Position numbers and translations under genes: made by a program. A stretch of 64,000 nucleotides of DNA from a bacterium SCSIO 12696. Lineage in GTDB: Bacteria > Pseudomonadota > Gammaproteobacteria > Pseudomonadales > Porticoccaceae. The notes beneath the pieces were generated by a model, which saw nothing but the letters and a program-made list of their open reading frames with translations, ran no database searches and was not told where the DNA came from. The stretch is from positions 1,984,001-2,048,000 of the forward strand of contig CP073744.1 in NCBI GenBank assembly GCA_024397955.1, read 5' to 3'. Below are positions 52,875 through 61,718 of this stretch, one piece after another. Each line of letters starts with the position of its first letter. Within the stretch, counting starts at the first letter, position 1.

Positions 52875-53788
52875 GTGATGTATCCACCGAAATCCATCAG
52901 GCGGGCTGGCGGGATTATCTGGAGCTGACCAAACCCAGGGTGGTCGCACTGATGATTCTGACTTCGGTCATCGGCATGCTGCTGGCGGTACCCAATGGCC
53001 TGCCCGCTCTGGATGTACTGATTATGGGCAATCTGGGTATCGCCCTCTGTGCCGGTGCTGCCGCTGCAGTCAATCACGTAGTGGACCGCCATGTGGACAC
53101 CAAGATGATCCGCACCTTTAACCGCCCGGTGGCGGTGGGCCGCGTGGGCCCAAGCCAGGCAATACTGTTCGCCACTCTCACCGCGGCTCTGGGTATGGCC
53201 ATTTTGATGTTGTTTACCAATCAACTCACTGCCTGGCTCACTCTGGCCTCGCTGATGGGCTACGCCATTATCTACACCATGTTTTTGAAGCGGGCCACAC
53301 CACAGAACATCGTGATTGGTGGCCTCGCTGGTGCCGCCCCTCCCCTGCTTGGCTGGACAGCGGTGACCAATGACGTGGGCGGCCACGGGCTATTGCTGGT
53401 ACTGATCATTTTCGCCTGGACACCACCACACTTTTGGGCGCTGGCGGTACACCGCAAAGCGGATTACGCCAAGGCGGGCATCCCCATGTTGCCGGTCACC
53501 CATGGGGAGGCCTACACCAAGCTGCATATTCTGCTCTATACCTTGATCCTGCTGGCAGTAACCCTGCTGCCCTATGTCACCGGCATGTTTGGCTGGCTCT
53601 ACCTGCTGGGCACTCTGGCGCTGGATGTTGGCTTCCTGTACTGGGCAATGGTGATGATGCGCGGCAAAAAAGCCGACGCCGGTATGGCCACCTTCAAGTA
53701 CTCCATTGTTTACCTGATGGCGCTGTTTGTACTGATGTTGTTGGACCACTACCTGATTCCAGCCCGAGTTGGGCTGGGTGGCCTGTAA
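52871..53788 (+). CDS. ctaB: Heme O synthase (protoheme IX farnesyltransferase)
   Basis: A 305-residue UbiA-family prenyltransferase with nine helices. It adds the farnesyl group to heme B. The prenyl-diphosphate/Mg motif NxxxDxxxD is seen as NHVVDRHVDTKM (about residues 63-74), and the second Asp-rich region appears as HRKADYAKAGIPMLPV. Its start overlaps ctaA (ATGA). Together the two make heme A for the oxidase encoded upstream. Confidence 0.95.
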   Translation: MSDVSTEIHQAGWRDYLELTKPRVVALMILTSVIGMLLAVPNGLPALDVLIMGNLGIALCAGAAAAVNHVVDRHVDTKMIRTFNRPVAVGRVGPSQAILFATLTAALGMAILMLFTNQLTAWLTLASLMGYAIIYTMFLKRATPQNIVIGGLAGAAPPLLGWTAVTNDVGGHGLLLVLIIFAWTPPHFWALAVHRKADYAKAGIPMLPVTHGEAYTKLHILLYTLILLAVTLLPYVTGMFGWLYLLGTLALDVGFLYWAMVMMRGKKADAGMATFKYSIVYLMALFVLMLLDHYLIPARVGLGGL

Positions 53789-53834
53789 AATAGCCGACCG
53801 CTGTATTGAGCGAAGTAATTTCCGGGAGCCATTG

Positions 53835-54506
53835 ATGACTGATAACGCCAAAAAACGCAAAGACAACATTCGCCTGACCGTGATTGGGGTACTGCTGTTT
53901 GCCTTTGCCGGAGTTGGCCTGTTTTACAACAAAATCTCCACGCCACGGGTTTTATCGGAAAAAGAATTGCGCAATAACGGCGCGATCATCTTTGAAAAGC
54001 CAAGGATTTTCGGAGAAATTTCACTGGTTGACCATAACGGCCAGCCATTCACCAGCGAGCGCCTAAAGGGCAAATGGAGCATTCTGCTGTTCGGTTTTAC
54101 CTTCTGCCCGGATATTTGCCCCACTGGCTTGTCGGAGCTGAACAAGATGGTCGAGCCGTTGACCGAAGATGAGAAAGCCGACCTGCAAATCATCATGGTC
54201 AGCGTCGATCCAGAACGGGACACTCCGGAAGCATTAAAGCAATACGTGCCCTACTTCAATGACCGCTTTACCGGCGTTACCGGCAACCCCCACTTTATTC
54301 GCAAACTGGCCGCAGAGCTGAATGTTGCCTACACCAAGGTCCCTTTGGAGAGCGACAACGCCGAATCCGACTACACCGTGGATCACAGTGCCCAATTGGT
54401 ACTGGTAAACCCTTACGGCCACTATCACGGATTTTTTCGCTACCCGCAAAACCCCACGGAGATGCGCCTGACTTGGCGCTCTATCCGCTATACGTTTAAG
54501 GGGTAG
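53835..54506 (+). CDS. SCO1/SenC-family copper chaperone
   Basis: A 223-residue protein with an N-terminal membrane helix and a thioredoxin-fold periplasmic domain. The copper-binding site is TFCPDICP (CxxxC) with the later His in VDHSAQLVLV. It delivers copper to CuA of subunit II. ATG 53835 is 7 nt after GGGAG; the longer frame to 53769 overlaps ctaB and lacks a ribosome binding site. It is the last gene of the oxidase assembly operon, and directly after its stop begins the GGGCTTC repeat. Confidence 0.95.
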   Translation: MTDNAKKRKDNIRLTVIGVLLFAFAGVGLFYNKISTPRVLSEKELRNNGAIIFEKPRIFGEISLVDHNGQPFTSERLKGKWSILLFGFTFCPDICPTGLSELNKMVEPLTEDEKADLQIIMVSVDPERDTPEALKQYVPYFNDRFTGVTGNPHFIRKLAAELNVAYTKVPLESDNAESDYTVDHSAQLVLVNPYGHYHGFFRYPQNPTEMRLTWRSIRYTFKG

Positions 54507-54511
54507 TTGAG

Positions 54512-54637
54512 GGGCTTCGGGCTTCGGGCTTCGGGCTTCGGGCTTCGGGCTTCGGGCTTCGGGCTTCGGGCTTCGGGCTTCGGGCTTCGGGCTTCGGGCT
54601 TCGGGCTTCGGGCTTCGGGCTTCGGGCTTCGGGCTTC
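54512..54637. repeat. 18 perfect tandem copies of the heptamer GGGCTTC
   Basis: The block begins 6 nt after the sco stop at 54506 and runs 126 nt without a mismatch. The minus-strand reading SPKPEAR is an artefact of the repeat. A seven-base unit is typical of slippage-prone simple repeats. It may vary in copy number and could affect mRNA end or folding. Confidence 0.95.
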
Positions 54638-54654
54638 GCAGTATCTTAATTGAT

Positions 54655-54727
54655 GTCACCCTGAGCGTAGCGAAGGGTCCCTTACTTGGTACTCACCACT
54701 TAGATCCTTCGCTACGCTCAGGATGAC
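54655..54727. repeat. REP-like inverted repeat next to the heptamer tract
   Basis: Arms 54655-54679 and 54703-54727 are complementary (core CTGAGCGTAGCGAAGG with CCTTCGCTACGCTCAG) with an interior 23-nt loop. It lies between the end of sco and the convergent LuxR gene and may terminate both. Confidence 0.72.
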
Positions 54728-54774
54728 AAATTAGCTCCATCTGCCCGCTGCTCGAAGCTAGCGGCCCGCAGCCG

Positions 54775-55437
54775 TTATAAATTATCCCGCGCCCAATTAC
54801 TGGCTTCGAGGCGGTTTTTAACGCCAATTTTCTTGAAGATATTGTACAAATGGCTCTTGATGGTGTGCTCGCTGACAAACAGCTCACCGGCAATAGCGGC
54901 ATTGGTTTTACCGTCGAGAATATGTTGCAGAATCTGCCATTCCCGACGGGTCAGGCTAGCTGAAGAAGTGTCACTGCTGGGAATTCGGCGATTGCACTCC
55001 ACAAAGCCATGAAGCAGGCGACGCGGTAACCAGTACTCCCCACGCAAAATGGTAGCGATGCCTTCCAGCAGCTTGGCATGGCCAGTGCTGTTGTAAAAAA
55101 TACCATTCACTCGAGGCCACTGCATCAGGCCTTCGTGAGCACTGAATGCGGTGGCATTGAGTAGCGCCACATAAGGAGCTGGCAGCCAGTCCTGAGAGCC
55201 TTTTATGGCCTGCGCGGACTGCTCAGGTGTCAGCACGGCACAATCCAACAACAAACAACCGCCGCGAGCCAATTGACCAGGCTCCACCAACTTGCAGTGA
55301 ATCCCCAACTGCTCTTCGAGTTTTTCAAGTAATAAGCTGTTTTGCAGGCTGGCGACATCAGACACCAGCACCAGGTCAGCCTCAGTTGCTACTTCTTTAT
55401 TAGAAGGCTGAAATAATTCTTGATGAGTTTTTTCCAT
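54775..55437 (-). CDS. CsgD/VpsT-like LuxR-family regulator
   Basis: A 220-residue protein with an N-terminal receiver-like domain (residues 15-120, without clear phosphorylation Asp pattern) and a C-terminal LuxR helix-turn-helix (LTRREWQILQHILDGKTNAAIAGELFVSEHTIKSHLYNIFKKIGVKNR, about 155-205). A WLPRR segment in the linker resembles the c-di-GMP-binding W-x-x-R site of VpsT; CsgD-like proteins control biofilm matrix and stress. GGGAGC lies 6 nt before ATG 55437. It stands alone between sco and znuB, on the minus strand. Its targets cannot be seen here. Confidence 0.85.
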   Translation of the reverse strand: MEKTHQELFQPSNKEVATEADLVLVSDVASLQNSLLLEKLEEQLGIHCKLVEPGQLARGGCLLLDCAVLTPEQSAQAIKGSQDWLPAPYVALLNATAFSAHEGLMQWPRVNGIFYNSTGHAKLLEGIATILRGEYWLPRRLLHGFVECNRRIPSSDTSSASLTRREWQILQHILDGKTNAAIAGELFVSEHTIKSHLYNIFKKIGVKNRLEASNWARDNL

Positions 55438-55569
55438 ATTTGCTCCCAGCGGCCGCTGAAAAATCAGCCGCTTATGCTCCATCCCCATAGGTTTCGAGCA
55501 TAAGCAGGTCAGCCTTTAGTTGCAACAGGATTCAGACAGTACGACCTTTGGCGGGCAAAAAAATCAGTC

Positions 55570-56394
55570 TTAATAATGACTCACAGAGCGACCGGCTGGC
55601 AGGCGACACAGTAAGCTCAACAAAAACAAACCGGTTGCGCTGATAACCACAGAAGGGCCTGCCGGCGTGTCCCAGTACCACGCCATGGCCAAGCCAGACA
55701 CCACAGATAAAACACCGCACAACGCCGCCCCACAAGCCATTTGCTCCGGTGTGTGCGACAAGCGACGGGACGCCGCTGCGGGTATCACCAGCAATGCCGT
55801 CACCAGCAACGCCCCTACGACTTTCATGGCAATGGCGATGGTTAGTGCCACCAATAGCATTAATACGGTTCGCATGGCGGTCACCGGGATTCCGTCAACC
55901 CGAGCCAGGTCTTCATGGACGGTAACCGCCAGCAATGGCCGCCAAAACCACCAGAGTGTCGCCAGTACGATCAAGGCTACAGCCGCCATCATTCCCAAGT
56001 CTGCTTTGCTGACCGCCAACAGGTCGCCAAAAAGAAGGCTTTCCAGGTCCACCTGCACCTGGGGAACAAGTGCTATGGCGATCATCCCCAGCGCCAGGCC
56101 ACTGTGGGCCATAATGCCCAGTAGCGTATCTACCGCCAGTTGCCTCTGGCGCATCAGTGCCACCAACAACAGCGCCAATAACAAGCACACGATCATCACC
56201 GAAATGGTAGGAACGACTTGCAAAACCACACCCAAAACAGTGCCCAAAAGGGCCGAATGTGCAAGAGTATCGCCAAAATAAGCCATTTTCCGCCAGACAA
56301 TAAACGCCCCGAGAGGGCCGCTGGCAACAGCCACTGAGGTGCCCGCCAACAGTGCCAGCCACATAAACTCAGGCACTGTGCGGCCCTCCACCAT
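55570..56394 (-). CDS. znuB: Zinc ABC transporter permease ZnuB
   Basis: A 274-residue inner-membrane permease with 7-8 helices. SGPLGAFIVWRKMAYFGDTLAHSALLG is the family's signature, and the later LVIPAAASRRLSHT block is also conserved. ATG 56394 is chosen to match the family length and overlaps znuC by 26 bp; longer starts to 56520 are possible. Together with ZnuC and the binding protein ZnuA it imports zinc. Confidence 0.95.
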   Translation of the reverse strand: MVEGRTVPEFMWLALLAGTSVAVASGPLGAFIVWRKMAYFGDTLAHSALLGTVLGVVLQVVPTISVMIVCLLLALLLVALMRQRQLAVDTLLGIMAHSGLALGMIAIALVPQVQVDLESLLFGDLLAVSKADLGMMAAVALIVLATLWWFWRPLLAVTVHEDLARVDGIPVTAMRTVLMLLVALTIAIAMKVVGALLVTALLVIPAAASRRLSHTPEQMACGAALCGVLSVVSGLAMAWYWDTPAGPSVVISATGLFLLSLLCRLPAGRSVSHY

Positions 56395-57163
56395 CACCCT
56401 CTGGGCGATGCCCATGGTCGCAGACCACCTCACCACCCATCCCGTGGCTATGGTCGTGAACATGGTTATAAAAAGCCGTTTTTGCACCGAAAAGCTGCAA
56501 ATAGGCTGGATTTGATGCAATACTCTGCGGGGAACCGTGACAGCATACGTGTTTGTTCAAACACACCACTTCGTCGGTGGCAGCCATCACCAGATGCAAA
56601 TCGTGAGAAACCATAAGTACGCCGCAGCCCAATTCGTCCCGCAGCTGAACGATGAGTTGGTACAAAGCCTCCTGGCCGGCGATATCCACCCCTTGAACCG
56701 GCTCATCCAATACCAACAGGTTCGGCCTGGACAACAGCGCCCGGGCCAGAAGAACCCGCTGCATTTCACCACCGGACAGCCCCTGCACCGGACTGTTCAG
56801 TAAATGTTCCGCAGACACTCGGGATAGTGCTTGCACACAAAGGGTTTGTGCGGCTCCAGAGAGCCTGAGCAAGCGGCTGACACTCAATGGCATGGTACTG
56901 TCGATATGCAATTTCTGGGGCATATAGCCGATACGCAGACCTTTGGATCGTTGCACTTGCCCGGAAGAGGCCTTCAGCAAGCCCAACAAGACTTTGACCA
57001 GGGTTGTCTTTCCCGCTCCATTAGGGCCAATTAATGTAATTATTCGCCGCTTTTCAAGGCATAAGTCGACATTTTCGACGACGTTTTTCTTGCCGTATCG
57101 AACCCCTACCCCATTCAGATTTATCAGCACATCGTCGCTTTCAGTTACCGGCATTTCGGGCAA
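56369..57163 (-). CDS. znuC: Zinc ABC transporter ATPase ZnuC
   Basis: A 264-residue ATPase with Walker A GPNGAGKTT (about 46-54), signature LSGGEMQR (about 132-139), Walker B LLVLDEP (about 153-159) and the switch His in VSHDLHLV. A His-rich tail (HVHDHSHGMGG, then HGHRPEG) may help hold zinc at the cytoplasmic side. It overlaps zur by 19 bp at its 5' end and znuB at its 3' end, so translation is coupled. Confidence 0.96.
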   Translation of the reverse strand: MPEMPVTESDDVLINLNGVGVRYGKKNVVENVDLCLEKRRIITLIGPNGAGKTTLVKVLLGLLKASSGQVQRSKGLRIGYMPQKLHIDSTMPLSVSRLLRLSGAAQTLCVQALSRVSAEHLLNSPVQGLSGGEMQRVLLARALLSRPNLLVLDEPVQGVDIAGQEALYQLIVQLRDELGCGVLMVSHDLHLVMAATDEVVCLNKHVCCHGSPQSIASNPAYLQLFGAKTAFYNHVHDHSHGMGGEVVCDHGHRPEGDGGGPHSA

Positions 57164-57624
57164 ATTCCCATCAGTTCCAGGGACTGGGACTCAAGCTGAA
57201 AATTGGCATGCTGAGCTGCGGTGGTAATCGCATCACTGACGTTATCGGCACTGTATTCTGCCGCGGAACCGCAAATTCGGCAGATCAGAAACAGCTCTTT
57301 GTGGCTGCTGCCGGGGAAAGGGCAGCCAATGTAGGCATTCAAGGAGGCAATTCGATGAATCAGGCCCAACTCCAACAAAAAGTCCAGCGCTCGATACACC
57401 GTGGGAGGCATTACTCGCTTGCCGCGCTTTTCTGACAGCAAGTCCATAATTTTATAGGCGCCTAGCGGCTGGTGGCTTTGCCACAGCAGAGAAAGCACAT
57501 CTTTGCGGGCTTGCGTAAAACGAGCATTGTGCTGTTCACAGACAGCCGCCGCACGGACAAGCGCTGCACTGATGCAACGTTCGTGGTCATGGTCGTGATA
57601 GGCAAGTTTGGAGTTTGTTATCAT
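57145..57624 (-). CDS. zur: Zinc uptake regulator Zur (Fur family)
   Basis: A 159-residue Fur-family repressor. HTH (QARKDVLSLLWQSHQPLGAYKIMDLLSEKRGKRVMPPTVYRALDFLLELGLIH, residues 39-91), then a dimerisation domain with structural zinc Cys pairs CRICGS and CPKCR. The N-terminal HDHDHE is a His-rich start. It represses the zinc importer when zinc is sufficient. It precedes znuC and znuB in one operon, divergent from znuA, with palindromes in the shared gap. Confidence 0.95.
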   Translation of the reverse strand: MITNSKLAYHDHDHERCISAALVRAAAVCEQHNARFTQARKDVLSLLWQSHQPLGAYKIMDLLSEKRGKRVMPPTVYRALDFLLELGLIHRIASLNAYIGCPFPGSSHKELFLICRICGSAAEYSADNVSDAITTAAQHANFQLESQSLELMGICPKCR

Positions 57625-57684
57625 ATGATATCACCGAAAGATCACTTCCATTTTGAGCAAAATCGCTTCATTTGAAGGGTATTT

Positions 57685-57720
57685 GTTGAAACTGCAAAAT
57701 GTTATTATGTAACTTTCAAC
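57685..57720. promoter_or_regulatory. Probable Zur operator between zur and znuA
   Basis: GTTGAAA (57685-57691) and TTTCAAC (57714-57720) frame AATGTTATTATGTAACTTT, which resembles the published gammaproteobacterial Zur box of the TGTTATA-TATAACA type. A separate 12-bp palindrome, TATCATATGATA (57619-57630), covers the zur start codon. Confidence 0.5.
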
Positions 57721-57742
57721 ACCGTTGTAAAGAGACTTTTTA

Positions 57743-58648
57743 GTGACCCGGTACATTATCACTGTGTTGCTGGCTGTAGCCGCCAGTAACGTCTTGGCAA
57801 GCACCCCCAACAAGCCAACAATCATCGCCAGCATTAAGCCCCTGGCCCTGATCGCCCAAGATATTGCCGGTGACAACGCAGAGGTTTTACAGCTTATTCC
57901 CCCTGGTCGATCACCTCACACCTATACTCTGAAGGTATCGGACCGCCGCAAAATCCAGCGCGCGGATATTCTGCTTCATATTGGCAGCTCGATGGACGGT
58001 TTTGTGGGCAAGGTCGCCCATAAAGAGCAAGTGTTGATCAGTGCCGATCAATTACACGCTATCCAATGGCCAACAGGCGATATCGACCACGAGCACAACC
58101 ACCATCACACTCAGGGCGACCCCCATCTGTGGCTTAACCCAGGCAATGCATTGGCCATTGCCTACGAACTGGCCACTCAGCTTGCACTTGTGGATGCCGA
58201 CAACAGCAGTGAATACCGCAAGGCCGCCAGCCAGTTTGCCAAACAGATTTCCCGGTTCGAGCACCGCGCTGAGCACCAATTCGCAGGGTTACCCAAGCGC
58301 TCTTTTATTGTGCAGCACGATGCCTACCTGCATTTTGTCAATCGCTATCAATTACATCAGCTGGGATCATTGAGAACCACGTCCGGCGCAAAGGCTGGGG
58401 CCAAAACCATGCAACGGTTGCTCAAACAGGGAAGCGGGCAGGGCAGCGATATTGCTTGTGTGTTGATTGACCCCCAATTTGACACTCAGGTAGCCGACAT
58501 CTACAGCGCCACAACCGGTATAAAACAGGTTGTCCTGGATCCTTTGGGCAGTCAGGTAACAGCAAAACCCCAGCAGCTGGGATACCTGAGTTTTCTCGAT
58601 GGGTTCCTGGATGCTTTTCAGCGCTGCCTGACTGCTTCGATTTCATAG
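57743..58648 (+). CDS. znuA: Zinc ABC transporter substrate-binding protein ZnuA
   Basis: A 301-residue periplasmic protein (signal peptide to about residue 19, VLAST). The zinc ligands are His in PPGRSPHTYTLK, in DPHLWLNPG and in VQHDAYLHF, and the Asp near the end. The His-rich loop HEHNHHHTQG (residues 113-122) is the flexible zinc-capturing segment. It starts with GTG 57743 after AGAGAC. It is divergent from zur-znuC-znuB and feeds the same transporter. Confidence 0.96.
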   Translation: MTRYIITVLLAVAASNVLASTPNKPTIIASIKPLALIAQDIAGDNAEVLQLIPPGRSPHTYTLKVSDRRKIQRADILLHIGSSMDGFVGKVAHKEQVLISADQLHAIQWPTGDIDHEHNHHHTQGDPHLWLNPGNALAIAYELATQLALVDADNSSEYRKAASQFAKQISRFEHRAEHQFAGLPKRSFIVQHDAYLHFVNRYQLHQLGSLRTTSGAKAGAKTMQRLLKQGSGQGSDIACVLIDPQFDTQVADIYSATTGIKQVVLDPLGSQVTAKPQQLGYLSFLDGFLDAFQRCLTASIS

Positions 58649-58754
58649 GTTGAAGCTGTACGGGGGATAACAGACCCTGGGAAACCGAAGTTGGGCCTTT
58701 GTCGACTCCCTGATAAGCTTGCCGCTTTGCCATTCACAACCAGGCCTACGTTCT

Positions 58755-61496
58755 ATGTCTGACTCCTCCACCGCGCCTCTCGTCCTCGTAGACGGCTCTT
58801 CTTACCTCTACCGCGCCTTCCACGCCATGTACAAGGCAGACTTACGAACCTCAGCCGGTGCTCCGGTGGGCGCCGTGCGCGGGGTAACTGCCATGTTGCG
58901 TCGCCTGGTGAAGGATTACCCGGAGAGCTGCATTACCGTGGTGTTCGACGCCAAGGGCAAAACCTTTCGCGACGATATGTACCCAGAGTACAAAGCCCAG
59001 CGCCCGCCCATGCCCGACGATTTGCGCCCCCAGGTAGAGCCCATACACCACATCATTAAAGCCATGGGCATGCCATTGCTGGTGGTGGAGGGGGTAGAGG
59101 CGGACGATGTGATCGGCACGCTGGCGCATCAAGCCACAGAGCAGGGAATCGACGTGGTGGTGTCCACCGGCGACAAGGACATGGCCCAGTTGGTCAACCA
59201 GCACGTGACTTTGATCAACACCATGAAAGACCCGGTTGAGGTGATGGACATTGCCGGCGTTAAAAACAAGTTTGGTCTGCCGCCGGAGTTGATTATCGAT
59301 TACCTGGCACTGATGGGCGACAAGGTGGACAACATTCCCGGCGTGCCCGGTGTGGGCGAAAAAACCGCGTTGGCGTTGCTGCAAGGGCTGGGTGGCCTGG
59401 ACAGCATCTACGCGAACCTGGACAAGGTCTGTGAACTGGAATTTCGCGGCGCCAAAACCATGCATAAAAAGCTGGAAGACAACCGCGAACTGGCCTTTCT
59501 GTCTTACGAGCTGGCCACCATCAAGCTGGATGTGGCGTTGGAACAAGGGCCACAAGACCTGACCATGGAACCGGAGGATCGCGACCGGCTGCTGGCATTG
59601 TTTACCGAACTGGAATTCAAGACCTGGATCGCGGAGATAGAGGAGGGCAGCAGTGAGCACCCACTATCAGTCAAACCCAACAAGATAGAGACAAATTACA
59701 CAACCATTCTCACTGAAGAGGAATTGGATAGCTGGCTTGAGAAGCTTCAACAAGCTGGCCTGTTTGCCTTTGATACCGAGACCACCAGCCTGGATTATAT
59801 GCAGGCGGAACTGGTGGGTGTGTCGTTTGCGGTAACCGCTGGCGAAGCCGCTTACGTACCTTTCGGCCACGACTACCTGGGTGCCCCCGATCAGCTACCT
59901 CGCGATCGGGTGCTCGCCAAATTAAAACCGCTGCTGGAAGACCCAACGCTCGACAAGCTGGGCCAGAACCTCAAGTACGATATAAGCGTACTCGCCCGCT
60001 CCGGCATCCATATGCAGGGGGTGGCCTACGACACCATGCTGGAATCCTACGTGGCAGACTCCACCGCTGGCCGCCACGATATGGACAGCCTGGCAGAGCG
60101 CTACCTGAATCACAAATGCATCAAGTTTGAAGAAATCGCCGGCAAGGGGGCAAGGCAGCTCACCTTCAACCAGATTCCCCTGGAAGAGGCGGGCCCCTAC
60201 GCCGCCGAAGACGCCGATATCACTTTGCGCCTGCACCAGCAGCTGTGGCCCACGCTGGAAAAAGACGCCCCTTTGAAATCGGTTTTTGAAGAGATCGAGT
60301 TGCCCCTGGTGCCAGTGCTGTCGCGCATTGAGCGCAACGGCGCGCTACTGGACGCGGGCCTGCTCACCGAGCAGAGCCAACAGCTGGGCCAGCGCATTGC
60401 CGAACTGCAGGCACAGGCTTACGAGCTGGCGGGGGAGGAGTTTAATCTGGCATCCCCCAAGCAGCTGGGTACTATCCTGTTCGACAAGCTCGGCATCCCG
60501 GTACTGAAAAAAACCGCCAAAGGCGCCCCCTCCACCAAGGAGGAAGTACTACAGGAATTGGCGCTGGATTACCCGCTGCCCAAGCTGCTGCTGGAACACC
60601 GCAGCCTCAGCAAGTTGAAATCCACCTACACGGATAAACTGCCCACCATGGTGAATTCCGTAAGTGGGCGCTTACATACTTCCTACCACCAAGCTGTTAC
60701 GGCAACCGGACGGCTGTCGTCCTCAGACCCCAACTTGCAGAACATACCGGTGCGTACCGAAGAGGGCAGGCGCATTCGCCAGGCGTTTATTGCCCCAGAA
60801 GGCAGTGTGATCGTAGCCGCGGATTACTCCCAGATTGAACTGCGCATTATGGCCCATCTATCCGGTGACGAAGGCCTGCTGAAGGCGTTCGGTGACGGCC
60901 TGGATGTGCATACCGCCACTGCGGCCGAGGTGTTTGGTACGGCGCTGGATAAGGTCACCAGCGAGCAACGGCGCAGCGCCAAAGCCATCAACTTCGGGCT
61001 GATCTACGGTATGTCGGCGTTTGGCCTCGGTCGCCAGTTACATATCGGCCGCAACCAGGCCCAGGAATACATCGACCTGTACTTTGCCCGCTACCCCGGC
61101 GTACAGCGCTATATGGACGAAGCTCGCGCCACCGCCAGCGACAAAGGCTATGTAGAGACCCTATTTGGCCGCCGCTTACACGTACCGGAAATCAACGCCA
61201 GCAACGGCATGCGCCGCCAGGCAGCAGAGCGCGCCGCCATCAATGCGCCCATGCAGGGCACCGCGGCAGACATTATCAAACGGGCCATGATCGCGGTGGA
61301 TCGATGGCTTAGCGACGAGGGGCTGGCATCAAAAGTGATTATGCAGGTGCACGATGAACTGGTGCTTGAGGTGCCCACTTCTGAACTGGAGCAAATCACA
61401 TCAGGATTGAGCCAACAAATGGCCGGTGCTGCTCAACTGGCGGTGCCTCTGGTGGTGGACATTGGCAGCGGTGCCAACTGGGAGCAAGCTCATTAA
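58755..61496 (+). CDS. polA: DNA polymerase I
   Basis: A 913-residue three-domain enzyme. Residues 8-290 are the 5' nuclease ([14 protein letters not shown], then GDKDMAQLV and [10 protein letters not shown]). Residues 330-500 are the 3'-5' exonuclease with intact Asp340 and Glu342 in DTETTS, so proofreading is active. Residues 520-913 are the polymerase: motif [10 protein letters not shown], motif [15 protein letters not shown] and motif [10 protein letters not shown]. It fills gaps in repair and removes primers. ATG 58755 lies behind an ordinary gap; a Rho-independent terminator follows the stop. Confidence 0.98.
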   Translation: MSDSSTAPLVLVDGSSYLYRAFHAMYKADLRTSAGAPVGAVRGVTAMLRRLVKDYPESCITVVFDAKGKTFRDDMYPEYKAQRPPMPDDLRPQVEPIHHIIKAMGMPLLVVEGVEADDVIGTLAHQATEQGIDVVVSTGDKDMAQLVNQHVTLINTMKDPVEVMDIAGVKNKFGLPPELIIDYLALMGDKVDNIPGVPGVGEKTALALLQGLGGLDSIYANLDKVCELEFRGAKTMHKKLEDNRELAFLSYELATIKLDVALEQGPQDLTMEPEDRDRLLALFTELEFKTWIAEIEEGSSEHPLSVKPNKIETNYTTILTEEELDSWLEKLQQAGLFAFDTETTSLDYMQAELVGVSFAVTAGEAAYVPFGHDYLGAPDQLPRDRVLAKLKPLLEDPTLDKLGQNLKYDISVLARSGIHMQGVAYDTMLESYVADSTAGRHDMDSLAERYLNHKCIKFEEIAGKGARQLTFNQIPLEEAGPYAAEDADITLRLHQQLWPTLEKDAPLKSVFEEIELPLVPVLSRIERNGALLDAGLLTEQSQQLGQRIAELQAQAYELAGEEFNLASPKQLGTILFDKLGIPVLKKTAKGAPSTKEEVLQELALDYPLPKLLLEHRSLSKLKSTYTDKLPTMVNSVSGRLHTSYHQAVTATGRLSSSDPNLQNIPVRTEEGRRIRQAFIAPEGSVIVAADYSQIELRIMAHLSGDEGLLKAFGDGLDVHTATAAEVFGTALDKVTSEQRRSAKAINFGLIYGMSAFGLGRQLHIGRNQAQEYIDLYFARYPGVQRYMDEARATASDKGYVETLFGRRLHVPEINASNGMRRQAAERAAINAPMQGTAADIIKRAMIAVDRWLSDEGLASKVIMQVHDELVLEVPTSELEQITSGLSQQMAGAAQLAVPLVVDIGSGANWEQAH

Positions 61497-61678
61497 CGCC
61501 CATTGAAAATGGCCCGTTAAAAAAGATCGGGAAAATTTGCCTGAGCCGTGAACTTTTGCTGACCCCGGGTGCTCTAAAAAGCCGTAATCAGCTTAGTAAG
61601 GGTTCCCCCTTTTACCCTCTCTGGCAAGATACATTTGGCAAAAGCAACGCTTGTTTCCCCCAAGCACAGCAACGCAAC

Positions 61679-61711
61679 CCCTGGCCACTCCCCTATGGCC
61701 AGGGTTTTTTT
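61679..61711 (+). terminator. Rho-independent terminator after polA
   Basis: CCCTGGCC (61679-61686) pairs perfectly with GGCCAGGG (61697-61704), followed by seven T residues (61705-61711). It lies 183 nt after the polA stop. Confidence 0.92.
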
Positions 61712-61718
61712 ATGCTTA

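Noticed and set aside
54234..54659. Minus-strand frame encoding repeated SPKPEAR
   Set aside because: It is the translation of the GGGCTTC tandem array plus the antisense of sco. No ribosome binding site or family.
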